From the NCBI RefSeq assembly GCF_902506295.1, contig NZ_LR733312.1:1341670-1405669 (forward strand): a stretch of DNA of 64,000 nt, given 5' to 3'. A program made the position numbers and the translations under genes. The notes beneath the pieces are model-generated. The model worked only from the letters and a program-made list of their open reading frames with translations, was not told where the DNA came from and ran no database searches. The DNA is from Luteimonas sp. 9C. GTDB taxonomy: Bacteria > Pseudomonadota > Gammaproteobacteria > Xanthomonadales > Xanthomonadaceae. Position 1 is the first letter of the stretch; every line of letters begins with the position of its first letter. Of the stretch, positions 48,202 through 60,067 are shown piece after piece.

Positions 48202-48843
48202 TCAACGGTTGGGCCTGACCAGGCCGCAGTACAGGCCCTCGATCGCGAAGTCCTGGTCGGGCAATACCTCGATGGGCGCGTAGTCCGGATTGCGCGGCAT
48301 CAGGCGGATACGGTCCTTGCCGATCTTCAACAGCTTGACCGTGATCGCGTCGTCGACACGGGCGACGACGATCTGCCCCGAGCGCGCATCGCGGGTGCGG
48401 TGCACGCCGATCAGATCACCTTCGAAGATGCCCTCGTCGCGCATCGAGTCGCCCTTGACCTTGAGCAGGTAGTCGGGCGACGGCGAGAACAGCACGCGGT
48501 CGAGCACCAGGTAGTCGTCCGAGCCGATGTCCGCGCCAATGGGCGCACCGGCGGCGACCTGCCCGAGCACCGGCAGACGCAGCGCATCGCCGGGTGTCGC
48601 GCCCAGGGTCAGCGCGTGCTGCGCCTGCTGCACCGGCACCAGCACGCGGATACCGCGCGCCCGGCCCGGCACCCGCTCGATGGCACCGGCGGCTTCGAGC
48701 GCATCGAGGTGGTACTGCGCGGCGCGCACGCCGCTGAAACCGAATGCGCGGGCGATCTCGGTCTGCGAAGGCGGCATGCCTTCGGCGGCGATGCGCTCGC
48801 CGATCATTTCGAGAATCGCGTGCTGGGTCTGGGTCAGGTCCAT
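48202..48843 (-). CDS. lexA: LexA repressor
   Basis: LexA represses the SOS regulon and cleaves itself when RecA is activated. The 213-aa protein has an N-terminal winged helix (QTEIARAFGFSGVRAAQYHL), the Ala98-Gly99 cleavage bond in QVAAGAP, and the Ser133/Lys170 dyad (GDSMRDEGI and ITVKLLK). The ATG at 48841-48843 lies immediately downstream of an operator-promoter, with no Shine-Dalgarno between them. recA follows on the same strand. Confidence 0.98.
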   Translation of the reverse strand: MDLTQTQHAILEMIGERIAAEGMPPSQTEIARAFGFSGVRAAQYHLDALEAAGAIERVPGRARGIRVLVPVQQAQHALTLGATPGDALRLPVLGQVAAGAPIGADIGSDDYLVLDRVLFSPSPDYLLKVKGDSMRDEGIFEGDLIGVHRTRDARSGQIVVARVDDAITVKLLKIGKDRIRLMPRNPDYAPIEVLPDQDFAIEGLYCGLVRPNR

Positions 48844-48849
48844 GGTGAG

Positions 48850-48864
48850 TAGTATTACTACTAA
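48850..48864 (-). promoter_or_regulatory. LexA operator overlapping the lexA -10
   Basis: The minus strand reads TTAGTAGTAATACTA, an exact match to the Xanthomonas-type LexA box TTAG-N6-TACTA, ending 6 bp before the lexA ATG. The repeated TAGTA/TACTA halves form a dyad. It covers the -10 element and so fits autorepression. Confidence 0.88.
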
Positions 48865-48880
48865 CGCATGGACTGCGCAA
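48852..48880 (-). promoter_or_regulatory. lexA promoter
   Basis: On the minus strand TTGCGC (48875-48880) and TAATAC (48852-48857) are separated by exactly 17 bp. Transcription would begin around 48844-48846, one to three bases before the ATG. The message would then be leaderless or nearly so. Confidence 0.7.
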
Positions 48881-48918
48881 GCCGGAAGGCGTTCCGGCAG
48901 GCGCGTGCGGTCAGCCGG

Positions 48919-50763
48919 TCATTCCGGAATGGCGAGATGCGTACTGTCCAGCGCCTTGCCCGCGCCGCGCGGAGTCGTGGCGATTGCCGCGTCCACCGGC
49001 AACGCGGCCTCGCCATCCAGGTGCGCATCCACGCGGTCGAGCGCGGCGTAGACGTACGGCAGCAGTGGCACATAACGCGCGGCATAGTCCGGCAGGCCGA
49101 GGAATCCGTCGAAGTGCTGCGCATTCGCAACCTGCCACAGGCGCACGTCGCGCCCGGCCGCCTGCGCCCATCCGACATACGGCGTGCTGGTGAAGGCCAT
49201 CGGGATCAGGCCGTCATCGGCGCCATGGACCACGACCACCGGCAGACCCGCGCGCGGCAGACCGGCCCGGGTTTCGGCGATACCGGCCTGCACGCGGCGC
49301 GCGGCCGCATCGTCGCCGTCGTTGAGCGCCCGCAGGCACTGCAGGCCCGGCAGCAGCGGATCGCCGCCGGCCATGCGCGTGTCCACGAGCCCGACGCCGG
49401 CGCCGGGCGGAATGCCGCTGCCGTCGCTCCACCAGGCCGCACGTTCGGTTGCGGTCGCCGGACGCGGACTGCCGTCCGGGCCTTGCGCCGCGTAGCGGTA
49501 TCCGCAGGGATGCGCGTCCGCGTTGAAGCGGCCATAGGCGGATGCATAGGTCGTGGCGATCGCGCGCCACAGATCGAAGCCCGCCGACAGGGCACCCGCG
49601 CGCAGCGCGCCATCGGTCCAGCCGTGCGTGCGCAGGGTGTCCAGGGCGGACCGCGACTGCGCCGCGGTGTCGTTGCCTTCGACCAGACCGGCCGCGCGCA
49701 GCGAGGCGCAGCGCGCGGTCCACAGCGGTGCGACCTGTGCGGTCAACGGCGGCTGCGGCAGGTTGTCGACGGCGAGCAGCGCGCACGGCATCAGCAACGC
49801 GGCTTCGGTGGTGTAGTCGTAGAGCGAACGCGCGCCCGGTGCATCGACGTGGATGCTGGGTTCGCCGGCGACCACGGCATCGAGCCAGTCGCCTTCGAGT
49901 TCCGCCGCGCGCAGCACCGCGCCGCCGCCATTGGAGATGCCGACCGCGATGACGCGGGTGCTGTCGAAATCGAACGGCGCGTCATCGGGATAGGCCTCGC
50001 CGAGCGCCTGCAGCGCGAACTCGGCAGCCTGGCGCACGTGGCGGCCCCAGTCGGCCTCGGGGTTGTCGCCCGAATGCGCGTGCTTGAACGCGACGCCCTG
50101 CTCCGCGTCCTCCGGCTCGAATACGGCTTGTGCGCGATCAGCGGACGGCGTGCCGTCGGCCGCAATGCCGATGCCCGCATCGGCATCGAAGTAGTCGGTG
50201 CCTGCGCCCTTGTCGGTGTAGGCAACGGCGCAGCCCTTCGGCAGACCCCAGGCGCCGGCGACGGCGATCGCGCCATAGATGCCGCGCGAGCCGGACGACG
50301 CGGTGACCACGATGCAGCGACGCGTGCGGTCGAAGCCGTCGGGCACCTGCACCAGCACGCGATGCGGCTGCGAGGCGCCGGGGACGGTGGCCAGCGCGTG
50401 GAATTCGCGGCCCGGTACGGACGCGAGACTGCCGTAGAGCGTGCCGTAGCCGCCGCCCGGCGCGAGGTCGGCGATGCCACGCCAGTTCGCCCACAACGCG
50501 CGACGACGCGCTTCGGCGGCGAGCGGACGCTCGGGGTCGGCGAAGGTCGGCGGCGTCATCGCCTGCAGGCCGGCCAGACCGAGCCCTGCGGTCAGCAGAT
50601 CGTCATCGCCGCGATGGAGGCTGGTGCGCTGGGCGCTGAACATCGTGGCGTCGTCTCCGCGCATCGAGGCAGGATCGCTGCGCGTCGCATTGCCGGCACA
50701 GGCGGCGAGCGAGAGCGCGAGGGTGGCGAGGCACAGCGGCCGGAGCATGCGGGTCTTGGTCAT
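48919..50763 (-). CDS. D-(-)-3-hydroxybutyrate oligomer hydrolase, predicted lipoprotein
   Basis: A 614-aa protein matching the 3HB-oligomer hydrolase family, which cleaves short oligomers of 3-hydroxybutyrate. The nucleophile motif is VGISNGGGAV (Ser near residue 275). Other conserved parts are VTASSGSRGIYGAIAVAGAWGLPKG (oxyanion area), VVHGADDGLIP (acid) and NAQHFDGFLGLPDY (His). An N-terminal signal with lipobox LSLAAC suggests export and lipid anchoring. No PHB synthesis or depolymerase gene lies in the window. It is divergent from the response regulator, with 171 bp between. Confidence 0.88.
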   Translation of the reverse strand: MTKTRMLRPLCLATLALSLAACAGNATRSDPASMRGDDATMFSAQRTSLHRGDDDLLTAGLGLAGLQAMTPPTFADPERPLAAEARRRALWANWRGIADLAPGGGYGTLYGSLASVPGREFHALATVPGASQPHRVLVQVPDGFDRTRRCIVVTASSGSRGIYGAIAVAGAWGLPKGCAVAYTDKGAGTDYFDADAGIGIAADGTPSADRAQAVFEPEDAEQGVAFKHAHSGDNPEADWGRHVRQAAEFALQALGEAYPDDAPFDFDSTRVIAVGISNGGGAVLRAAELEGDWLDAVVAGEPSIHVDAPGARSLYDYTTEAALLMPCALLAVDNLPQPPLTAQVAPLWTARCASLRAAGLVEGNDTAAQSRSALDTLRTHGWTDGALRAGALSAGFDLWRAIATTYASAYGRFNADAHPCGYRYAAQGPDGSPRPATATERAAWWSDGSGIPPGAGVGLVDTRMAGGDPLLPGLQCLRALNDGDDAAARRVQAGIAETRAGLPRAGLPVVVVHGADDGLIPMAFTSTPYVGWAQAAGRDVRLWQVANAQHFDGFLGLPDYAARYVPLLPYVYAALDRVDAHLDGEAALPVDAAIATTPRGAGKALDSTHLAIPE

Positions 50764-50896
50764 GTAGGCACCGTAGCAGCGCGCTCGCCATGGACCATCG
50801 TACTTTGGTACCAGCCGCGCGACCGCTCCGGCCTTGCTAGTGTGGCGACCGGATCCGAATGCGGGATTCGACGCCAGCGTTCGCTGCCACTCTCCG

Positions 50897-50920
50897 CCGA
50901 ATCCCCGATTCCGAATCCCC
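50897..50920. repeat. short direct repeat before the response regulator gene
   Basis: The decamer ccgaatcccc occurs twice (50897-50906 and 50911-50920) separated by gatt, 14 bp before the response regulator ATG. It resembles the C-rich gattccgaatcccc strings common in Xanthomonadaceae intergenic DNA. It could be leader sequence or a repeat relic. Confidence 0.35.
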
Positions 50921-50934
50921 AACACCGGCCCCCG

Positions 50935-51600
50935 ATGCCCAAGCTGCTGATCGCCGACGACCACCCGCTCTTCCGCGCCGCGCTGCGCGGCGCGGCGGCC
51001 GATGCGGCGCCCAACGTCAGCACGCGCGAAGCCGAAACGCTCGACGGCGTGCTCGAAGCGCTGGAGCGGGAGGACGACATTGATCTCGTGCTGCTGGACC
51101 TGCACATGCCCGGCAACCACGGGCTGGCCGGACTGGCGGCGATCCGCGCGCAGTTCCCGGCGGTCGCCGTGGTGCTGGTGTCGGCGAACGAGGACCCGCT
51201 GGTGGTGCGCCGGGCACTCGATCACGGCGTGGCCGGCTACATCCCCAAGAGCGCCGGCCTCGACGAATTGCGCGAGGCGATCCGCACGGTGCTCGACTGC
51301 GCGCAATGGCTGCCGCCCGCATTGCGTGGCGCGGTGGCGCGCGCGCAATCGGCGCCCGAGGACATGGACCTCGCCGCGCGGCTGGCCAGCCTGACCCCGC
51401 AGCAGTTCCGGGTGTTGCGTCTGGTCGCCGAAGGCCTGCTCAACAAACAGATCGCCGATCGACTCGATGTGCAGGAACGCACGATCAAGGCGCACATGTC
51501 GGCGATCTTCGAAAAGCTGGGCGCGCGCAACCGCACCCATGCCGGGGTGATCCTGCGCGGGCTGGAGATCAGCGATCCCGCGCAGCGTGTCGCCGGCTGA
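50935..51600 (+). CDS. LuxR-family response regulator (orphan)
   Basis: A 221-aa NarL/FixJ-type regulator. The receiver domain (about 1-120) has ADDHP near residue 8, the phospho-acceptor Asp55 in LVLLDLHMPG, and the K in YIPKSAG. The C-terminal HTH (about 150-210) has LTPQQFRVLRLVAEGLLNKQI and VQERTIKAHMSAIFEKLGARNRT. No histidine kinase is encoded nearby. It ends 6 bp from the convergent small lipoprotein gene. Targets are unknown; the divergent hydrolase is the nearest candidate. Confidence 0.93.
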   Translation: MPKLLIADDHPLFRAALRGAAADAAPNVSTREAETLDGVLEALEREDDIDLVLLDLHMPGNHGLAGLAAIRAQFPAVAVVLVSANEDPLVVRRALDHGVAGYIPKSAGLDELREAIRTVLDCAQWLPPALRGAVARAQSAPEDMDLAARLASLTPQQFRVLRLVAEGLLNKQIADRLDVQERTIKAHMSAIFEKLGARNRTHAGVILRGLEISDPAQRVAG

Positions 51601-51606
51601 GCGCGA

Positions 51607-51837
51607 TCAGTCGTTGCGCCGCACCGGCGGATTGATCCACTGCACCTGCAGACCACGGCGCTGCGCTTCGCGGTTCACCCGCGCGACGTAGTCGTCGTCA
51701 GTCGAGATGCGCGGTGGATCGATGGCGCGCAGGCGCGGCGCATCGGCCGGTGCGCCGGCCATGGGAGGCGAGGTGCTGGCGCAGGCCGCCAGCACGCAGG
51801 CGGACAACGCGACGGTGACCCGGAGGCAGGACGGCAT
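51607..51837 (-). CDS. small lipoprotein, function unknown
   Basis: A 76-aa predicted lipoprotein: MPSCLRVTVALSACVLAAC gives a signal peptide with lipobox VLAAC, so the mature form has about 58 residues. It has a Pro/Ala-rich spacer, then DDDYVARVNREAQRRGLQVQWINPP, which looks like a conserved short helix-strand tail seen in other small Xanthomonadaceae lipoproteins. Function unknown. It is separated from truD by 89 bp. Confidence 0.7.
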   Translation of the reverse strand: MPSCLRVTVALSACVLAACASTSPPMAGAPADAPRLRAIDPPRISTDDDYVARVNREAQRRGLQVQWINPPVRRND

Positions 51838-51926
51838 GGTCGTACTCCGCGGCGACTGGCTCGGACGCAGGTCCGCCGCCGTTACGCACCTGCCCCTGCG
51901 CTATACACCCGTCGCGCCGGCGCCGA

Positions 51927-53042
51927 TCAACCGCCGGTCGGCGCGTCCGGGACAGGCCGACGGGCGGCGTTGCCGATGGTGCCGAGTTCGGCGAGCACTG
52001 CGGTGGCATAGCAACCGGCCGGCAACACGAATGCCAGTTGCAGGCGGTCCGCCGACGGCCAGGTCCATTCCAGACCGCCGGGACGCAGACGGGTCGCGCG
52101 ACGCTCCTGCGACAGACCGGCGGTCTCCAGTCCGTCGCGCAACGCGAGCGCCTGCGCATCCGCCAGCGCCGCGGTCTCGCGGGCGAGCGCGAGGCCGGTG
52201 CTCCGCAGCGGTCCGCGGCCCCACAGGGGCGCAGTGGGATGGATGTCGTGCGCGGCGGTGCGCGCGGCGAGCTCGGTGTTGGCCGGTTCGGGTCCGAACA
52301 CGCTGCGGCTGCCGTCGAGCATCCACACCTCGCCGTCGAGTCCGGTGTCCCAGTCGCCGGCGTCCACCCGCGCCGCCAGCACGCGGTTGAACAGCGCAGA
52401 GCGTGCGGCCGACAGCAGCATGGCGCGCTGCTCCCGGTCCATGCGTCGACGCGGCGCGGCGAACATGCGCAGCGCCTTGTCGATGTTGCCGCCGTCGTGG
52501 CCGAAGCGCTGTTCGCCGAAATAGTTGGGGACACCGCAAGCCGCGATCGTTTCGAGGCGCGCGTCGATCGCGGCGGCATCGCCAACGACATCGCGCAAGG
52601 TCAGGACGAAGCGGTTGCCCGCCAGCGCGCCGCGCGGCAGTTTCCTCGAATGCCGCGCCTGCGCCAGGACGCGCAGCGACTGGCCGTGACCGCTGGCCAG
52701 CGCTTCGAGCGCGGCGATGTCCGGGGCGTCGCGACCGGGCAGCTGCACGCTGAAGCGCTGCGTGGTGAGCGCGTGGCGATCCTTGAGTCCCGCGTAGCCG
52801 ACCGCGCGACCGTCGACATCCGCCCACTGCGCGAGCAACCGCGCGACGAACGCGGTGTTCATGCCGGTCTTCTCGATCGTCAGCAACAGATGCTCGCCCG
52901 CGCCGCTGGCCTCGAAGCCGTCGATCTCGTCGACGCGGAAATCCGACGGATGCTGGCGGATCTTCGCCGACAGGACCGGCGCACCATGCGCGGTCGGCGT
53001 CCCGGCCGCCAGCGCGGCGCCGTCGTCCGGCTCAGCCGCCAT
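51927..53042 (-). CDS. truD: tRNA pseudouridine(13) synthase TruD
   Basis: TruD makes pseudouridine 13 in tRNA-Glu. The 371-aa protein has [20 protein letters not shown], the catalytic aspartate D88 in [14 protein letters not shown], and [17 protein letters not shown]. The ATG at 53040-53042 overlaps the ispF end by 11 bp, and this order (ispD, ispF, truD) is the same as in E. coli. Confidence 0.96.
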   Translation of the reverse strand: MAAEPDDGAALAAGTPTAHGAPVLSAKIRQHPSDFRVDEIDGFEASGAGEHLLLTIEKTGMNTAFVARLLAQWADVDGRAVGYAGLKDRHALTTQRFSVQLPGRDAPDIAALEALASGHGQSLRVLAQARHSRKLPRGALAGNRFVLTLRDVVGDAAAIDARLETIAACGVPNYFGEQRFGHDGGNIDKALRMFAAPRRRMDREQRAMLLSAARSALFNRVLAARVDAGDWDTGLDGEVWMLDGSRSVFGPEPANTELAARTAAHDIHPTAPLWGRGPLRSTGLALARETAALADAQALALRDGLETAGLSQERRATRLRPGGLEWTWPSADRLQLAFVLPAGCYATAVLAELGTIGNAARRPVPDAPTGG

Positions 53043-53529
53043 CGCGCACCAGCAGACACACCGCCTGCGCGGCGATGCCCTCGCCCCGTCCGGTGAAGCC
53101 CAGCCGTTCGCTGGTCGTGGCCTTGACCGAGATGCAGTCGAGGGCGATGCCCAGATCCTCGGACACGGTCGCGCGCATCGCGTGCGCATGCGGACCGATC
53201 TTCGGCCGTTCGCAGATCACGGTGACGTCTGCGTTGCCGACGCGCCAGCCACGCTCGGCGAGCAGGCTGTTGCAGTGCCGCAGCAGCGCACGACTGTCGG
53301 CGCCCTTCCAGCGGTCGTCGGACGGCGGGAAATGCACGCCGATGTCGCCGAGCGCAAGCGCCCCGAGCATCGCGTCGCACAGTGCATGCAGCGCGACGTC
53401 GCCGTCGCTGTGCGCAAGCACGCCGCGCTCGAACGGAATGCGGACGCCGCCGACCATCACGTGGTCGCCGTCGCCGAAGGCGTGGACGTCGAAGCCCTGG
53501 CCGATGCGGAAATCAGGCGTGGCGGTCAT
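53032..53529 (-). CDS. ispF: 2-C-methyl-D-erythritol 2,4-cyclodiphosphate synthase
   Basis: IspF closes the cyclodiphosphate in the MEP isoprenoid pathway. The 165-aa protein has [17 protein letters not shown] with the zinc-binding Asp and His, [16 protein letters not shown], and the C-terminal [22 protein letters not shown]. The length is standard. It is separated from ispD by 295 bp. Confidence 0.97.
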   Translation of the reverse strand: MTATPDFRIGQGFDVHAFGDGDHVMVGGVRIPFERGVLAHSDGDVALHALCDAMLGALALGDIGVHFPPSDDRWKGADSRALLRHCNSLLAERGWRVGNADVTVICERPKIGPHAHAMRATVSEDLGIALDCISVKATTSERLGFTGRGEGIAAQAVCLLVRDGG

Positions 53530-53824
53530 GCGGCGGACCCTGCAGGAAAACGGGACGGCAGCTTGCCATGGATCGGGATGCGGGCAAGTCGGAAGGGCGG
53601 TACGGCGGCGGCGGATGGGTAGACCGGAGCGAAGCCCGGCGTCCGAACGACGCGCGCTTGCGGACTTGCAATTGTTGGGCGCCGCCGACGCTTGACGATC
53701 GAAGCACCGCCTGTACCGCGTTCGGACCGGTCATCGGCTGCGCACCGTTCTCACCCGATGCGCGTCGACCCCGGATCCGGGGCAGGCGCTCTCCCGGAAG
53801 AAGATGTGCCGGTTCTGACGCGTG
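53530..53824. other. non-coding gap between ispD and ispF
   Basis: A stretch of 295 bp separates two genes that are adjacent or fused in many bacteria. It contains a string ggtagaccggagcgaagccc of the type repeated in proteobacterial intergenic DNA. The frames in it are short and Arg/Pro-rich. I see no gene, terminator or clear promoter. Confidence 0.5.
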
Positions 53825-54514
53825 TCACGACCGTCGCGACAGCTCGAATTCGAAGCGCGCGAAATCGGTTGGCGTGGTGATCTTGAAGTTGTCCTCGCGG
53901 CCTTCGACGAGCAGCGGCCGGGCCCCCTGGCGCTCCATGGCCATGGCTTCGTCGGTGACGGTGATGCCGTCGGCGTCGGCCGCTTCGAGTGCGCGGCCCA
54001 GCTGCAGGCGGCGGAACAGCTGCGGCGTCAGCGCGCGCCACAGGCGTTCGCGCGGCTCGGTGCCGTCGATGCCGCCGTCGTCGCCGGCCCGTTTGAGCGT
54101 GTCGCGCACGGGCGCGGCGAGGATCGCGCCGACCGGATCCATGCGGCCGCGTTCGAGCAGCGCATCGAGATCGCCGGCATGCAGGTTCGGACGCGCGGCG
54201 TCGTGCACGAGCACGAAGTCGTCGGGGCGGACCGTGTCGGGCAATGCGTGCAGCCCGGCGAGCACCGATGCGGCGCGGGTGTCGCCGCCCAGTGCGCGGA
54301 CCAGCGGCTTGCCGTGCAGCACCGCCTCGGGCAGCTGCGGTGCGTCATCGGGACCGAGCACCAGCACGAGGCCGCCGATGCCGGGGTGACCGGCGAGCGC
54401 GTCGAGCGTGTGCGCCAGAACGCTGCGCCCGCCGGCCTCGAGAAACTGTTTCGGCACCGCGCCGCCGAACCGGCTGCCGCGACCGGCGGCCGGCACGATC
54501 ACCCAGTTGCTCAC
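53825..54514 (-). CDS. ispD: 2-C-methyl-D-erythritol 4-phosphate cytidylyltransferase
   Basis: IspD activates methylerythritol phosphate with CTP in the MEP pathway. The 229-aa protein has the nucleotide-binding [32 protein letters not shown] and [11 protein letters not shown]. The start is a GTG at 54512-54514 that overlaps the ftsB stop (GTGA), so the two are translationally coupled as in E. coli. Confidence 0.97.
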   Translation of the reverse strand: MSNWVIVPAAGRGSRFGGAVPKQFLEAGGRSVLAHTLDALAGHPGIGGLVLVLGPDDAPQLPEAVLHGKPLVRALGGDTRAASVLAGLHALPDTVRPDDFVLVHDAARPNLHAGDLDALLERGRMDPVGAILAAPVRDTLKRAGDDGGIDGTEPRERLWRALTPQLFRRLQLGRALEAADADGITVTDEAMAMERQGARPLLVEGREDNFKITTPTDFARFEFELSRRS

Positions 54515-54867
54515 GGGGTCTGGTCCTGCGCGCGGCGCGGCGCGTCGGGGTCGAGCGCGTGCTCGGCCGGCAGCGGCGCGATGCGCGCATCGTCGACGAC
54601 GCGGTAGAAGGTTTCACCCGGCTTGATCATGCCGAGCTCGCCACGCGCGCGTTCCTCGATCGCCGCCTCGCCCGATTTCAGATCGGCGACCTCGGCCGCC
54701 AGCGCGGCGTTGCGCTGCTCCAGACCTTCGTTCTGGCGCGCCTGCGCCTCGACGCGGCCGCGCAGTTCCTCGACCTGCTCGGTCCCACCCACGCCGAACC
54801 ACAGCCGGTACTGCAACCAGGCCAGCAGCGTGGCGAGCACCAGCAGCACGACGAGCAACGCGCGCAT
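54511..54867 (-). CDS. ftsB: cell division protein FtsB
   Basis: FtsB forms the FtsQBL complex at the septum. The 118-aa protein has one N-terminal membrane segment ([21 protein letters not shown]), a coiled coil with [24 protein letters not shown], and the conserved [20 protein letters not shown]. Length and position between eno and ispD match the family. The C-terminal tail is somewhat extended and Asp/Pro-rich. Confidence 0.96.
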   Translation of the reverse strand: MRALLVVLLVLATLLAWLQYRLWFGVGGTEQVEELRGRVEAQARQNEGLEQRNAALAAEVADLKSGEAAIEERARGELGMIKPGETFYRVVDDARIAPLPAEHALDPDAPRRAQDQTP

Positions 54868-54886
54868 TGACGTGTGTCCCGGGGGA

Positions 54887-56739
<1,853 letters not shown>

Positions 56740-56801
56740 CACGACTTCAACTGTTCTGGATGAAATCACGCTTCCCGGACCAGAACGTATTCGCCAGCCG
56801 G

Positions 56802-59347
<2,546 letters not shown>

Positions 59348-59417
59348 CTACAGGCTGTGGCGCGATGGCGCCCGGCCCGTCGGACCGGATCGATACATCG
59401 ATGCCCTTCCGAACGGC

Positions 59418-59445
59418 AGAACGCCCCGGCTGGCCGGGGCGTTCT
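59418..59445. terminator. strong hairpin between pyrG and the Ala-rich protein gene
   Basis: A perfect 13-bp inverted repeat, agaacgccccggc (59418-59430) and gccggggcgttct (59433-59445), lies 22 bp after the end of the minus-strand Ala-rich gene. No T-run follows on the minus strand, so it may stop transcription weakly or protect the mRNA end. Confidence 0.5.
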
Positions 59446-59467
59446 GGGTTGAAGCCTGGCGCCTGGA

Positions 59468-59767
59468 TCAGGCCGGATCTTCCTCTTCTTCCTCGACCTG
59501 CGGCACCGGCTCTTCGGCAGTCTGCGCGGCGGCCTCGGCCTGCGCGTCGTAGGCCTCGTTCACCGCATCGGTCGCGTAGTCGGCCTCGGTGGCGGCGGTC
59601 TCGGCGGCCTGTGCCGACGCTTCGGCGGTCTGGGCGGCCTGCTCGGCCTGCTGCGCGGCGACCTGGGCGTCGCGGGCCTGCTGCTCGACGGAGGCATCCT
59701 GGGCGAACGCGGGTGCGGCGAAAGCGGTGGCGACGATGGCGGCGAACAGCACGTTGCGGGTCTTCAT
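59468..59767 (-). CDS. small secreted Ala/Gln/Glu-rich coiled-coil protein
   Basis: A 99-aa protein with a clean signal peptide (MKTRNVLFAAIVATAFAAPAFA) and a mature part of about 77 residues. The mature part is Ala, Gln and Glu with hardly any basic residue and no Cys, in a pattern (QQAEQAAQTAEASAQAAETA) that predicts a long helix or coiled coil. The end is acidic (EEEEEDPA). A GGAGAG ribosome site precedes the ATG. Function unknown; a periplasmic structural or metal-binding role is possible. I have no family match. Confidence 0.75.
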   Translation of the reverse strand: MKTRNVLFAAIVATAFAAPAFAQDASVEQQARDAQVAAQQAEQAAQTAEASAQAAETAATEADYATDAVNEAYDAQAEAAAQTAEEPVPQVEEEEEDPA

Positions 59768-60067
59768 GGGGACTCTCCGGATTTGAAGTCGAAAGATGGA
59801 GCAGCGTTGCGTCTTGCAAACCATCCGCAGCGGCGGCGGATGAAGGGTGTCGGCGGGATCTGCTCGACGGTTCGAACCTAGCCATCGCCACCCGGCCCGC
59901 GACTGAACAACGGCCTGCTTACAGGGGGTCCACACGGCCCTAACTTCGTTGCAACCGCTTACATGCAGCGGTGACGCGGATCGCGTCGTTCCGAGTTGGG
60001 CCACACCTGCGAATCGGCGAACCGGCAATTCCTTTAACATGCGCCGATTCCCGCCGCGCAGCATCGA

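Noticed and set aside
48868..50934. Long plus-strand extension upstream of the response regulator
   Set aside because: The regulator family starts at the ATG at 50935; the upstream part is antisense to the hydrolase gene.
59917..59963. Direct repeat gcttaca (59917-59923 and 59957-59963) upstream of parE
   Set aside because: Only 7 bp long and 40 bp apart; could easily be chance in a 300-bp interval.
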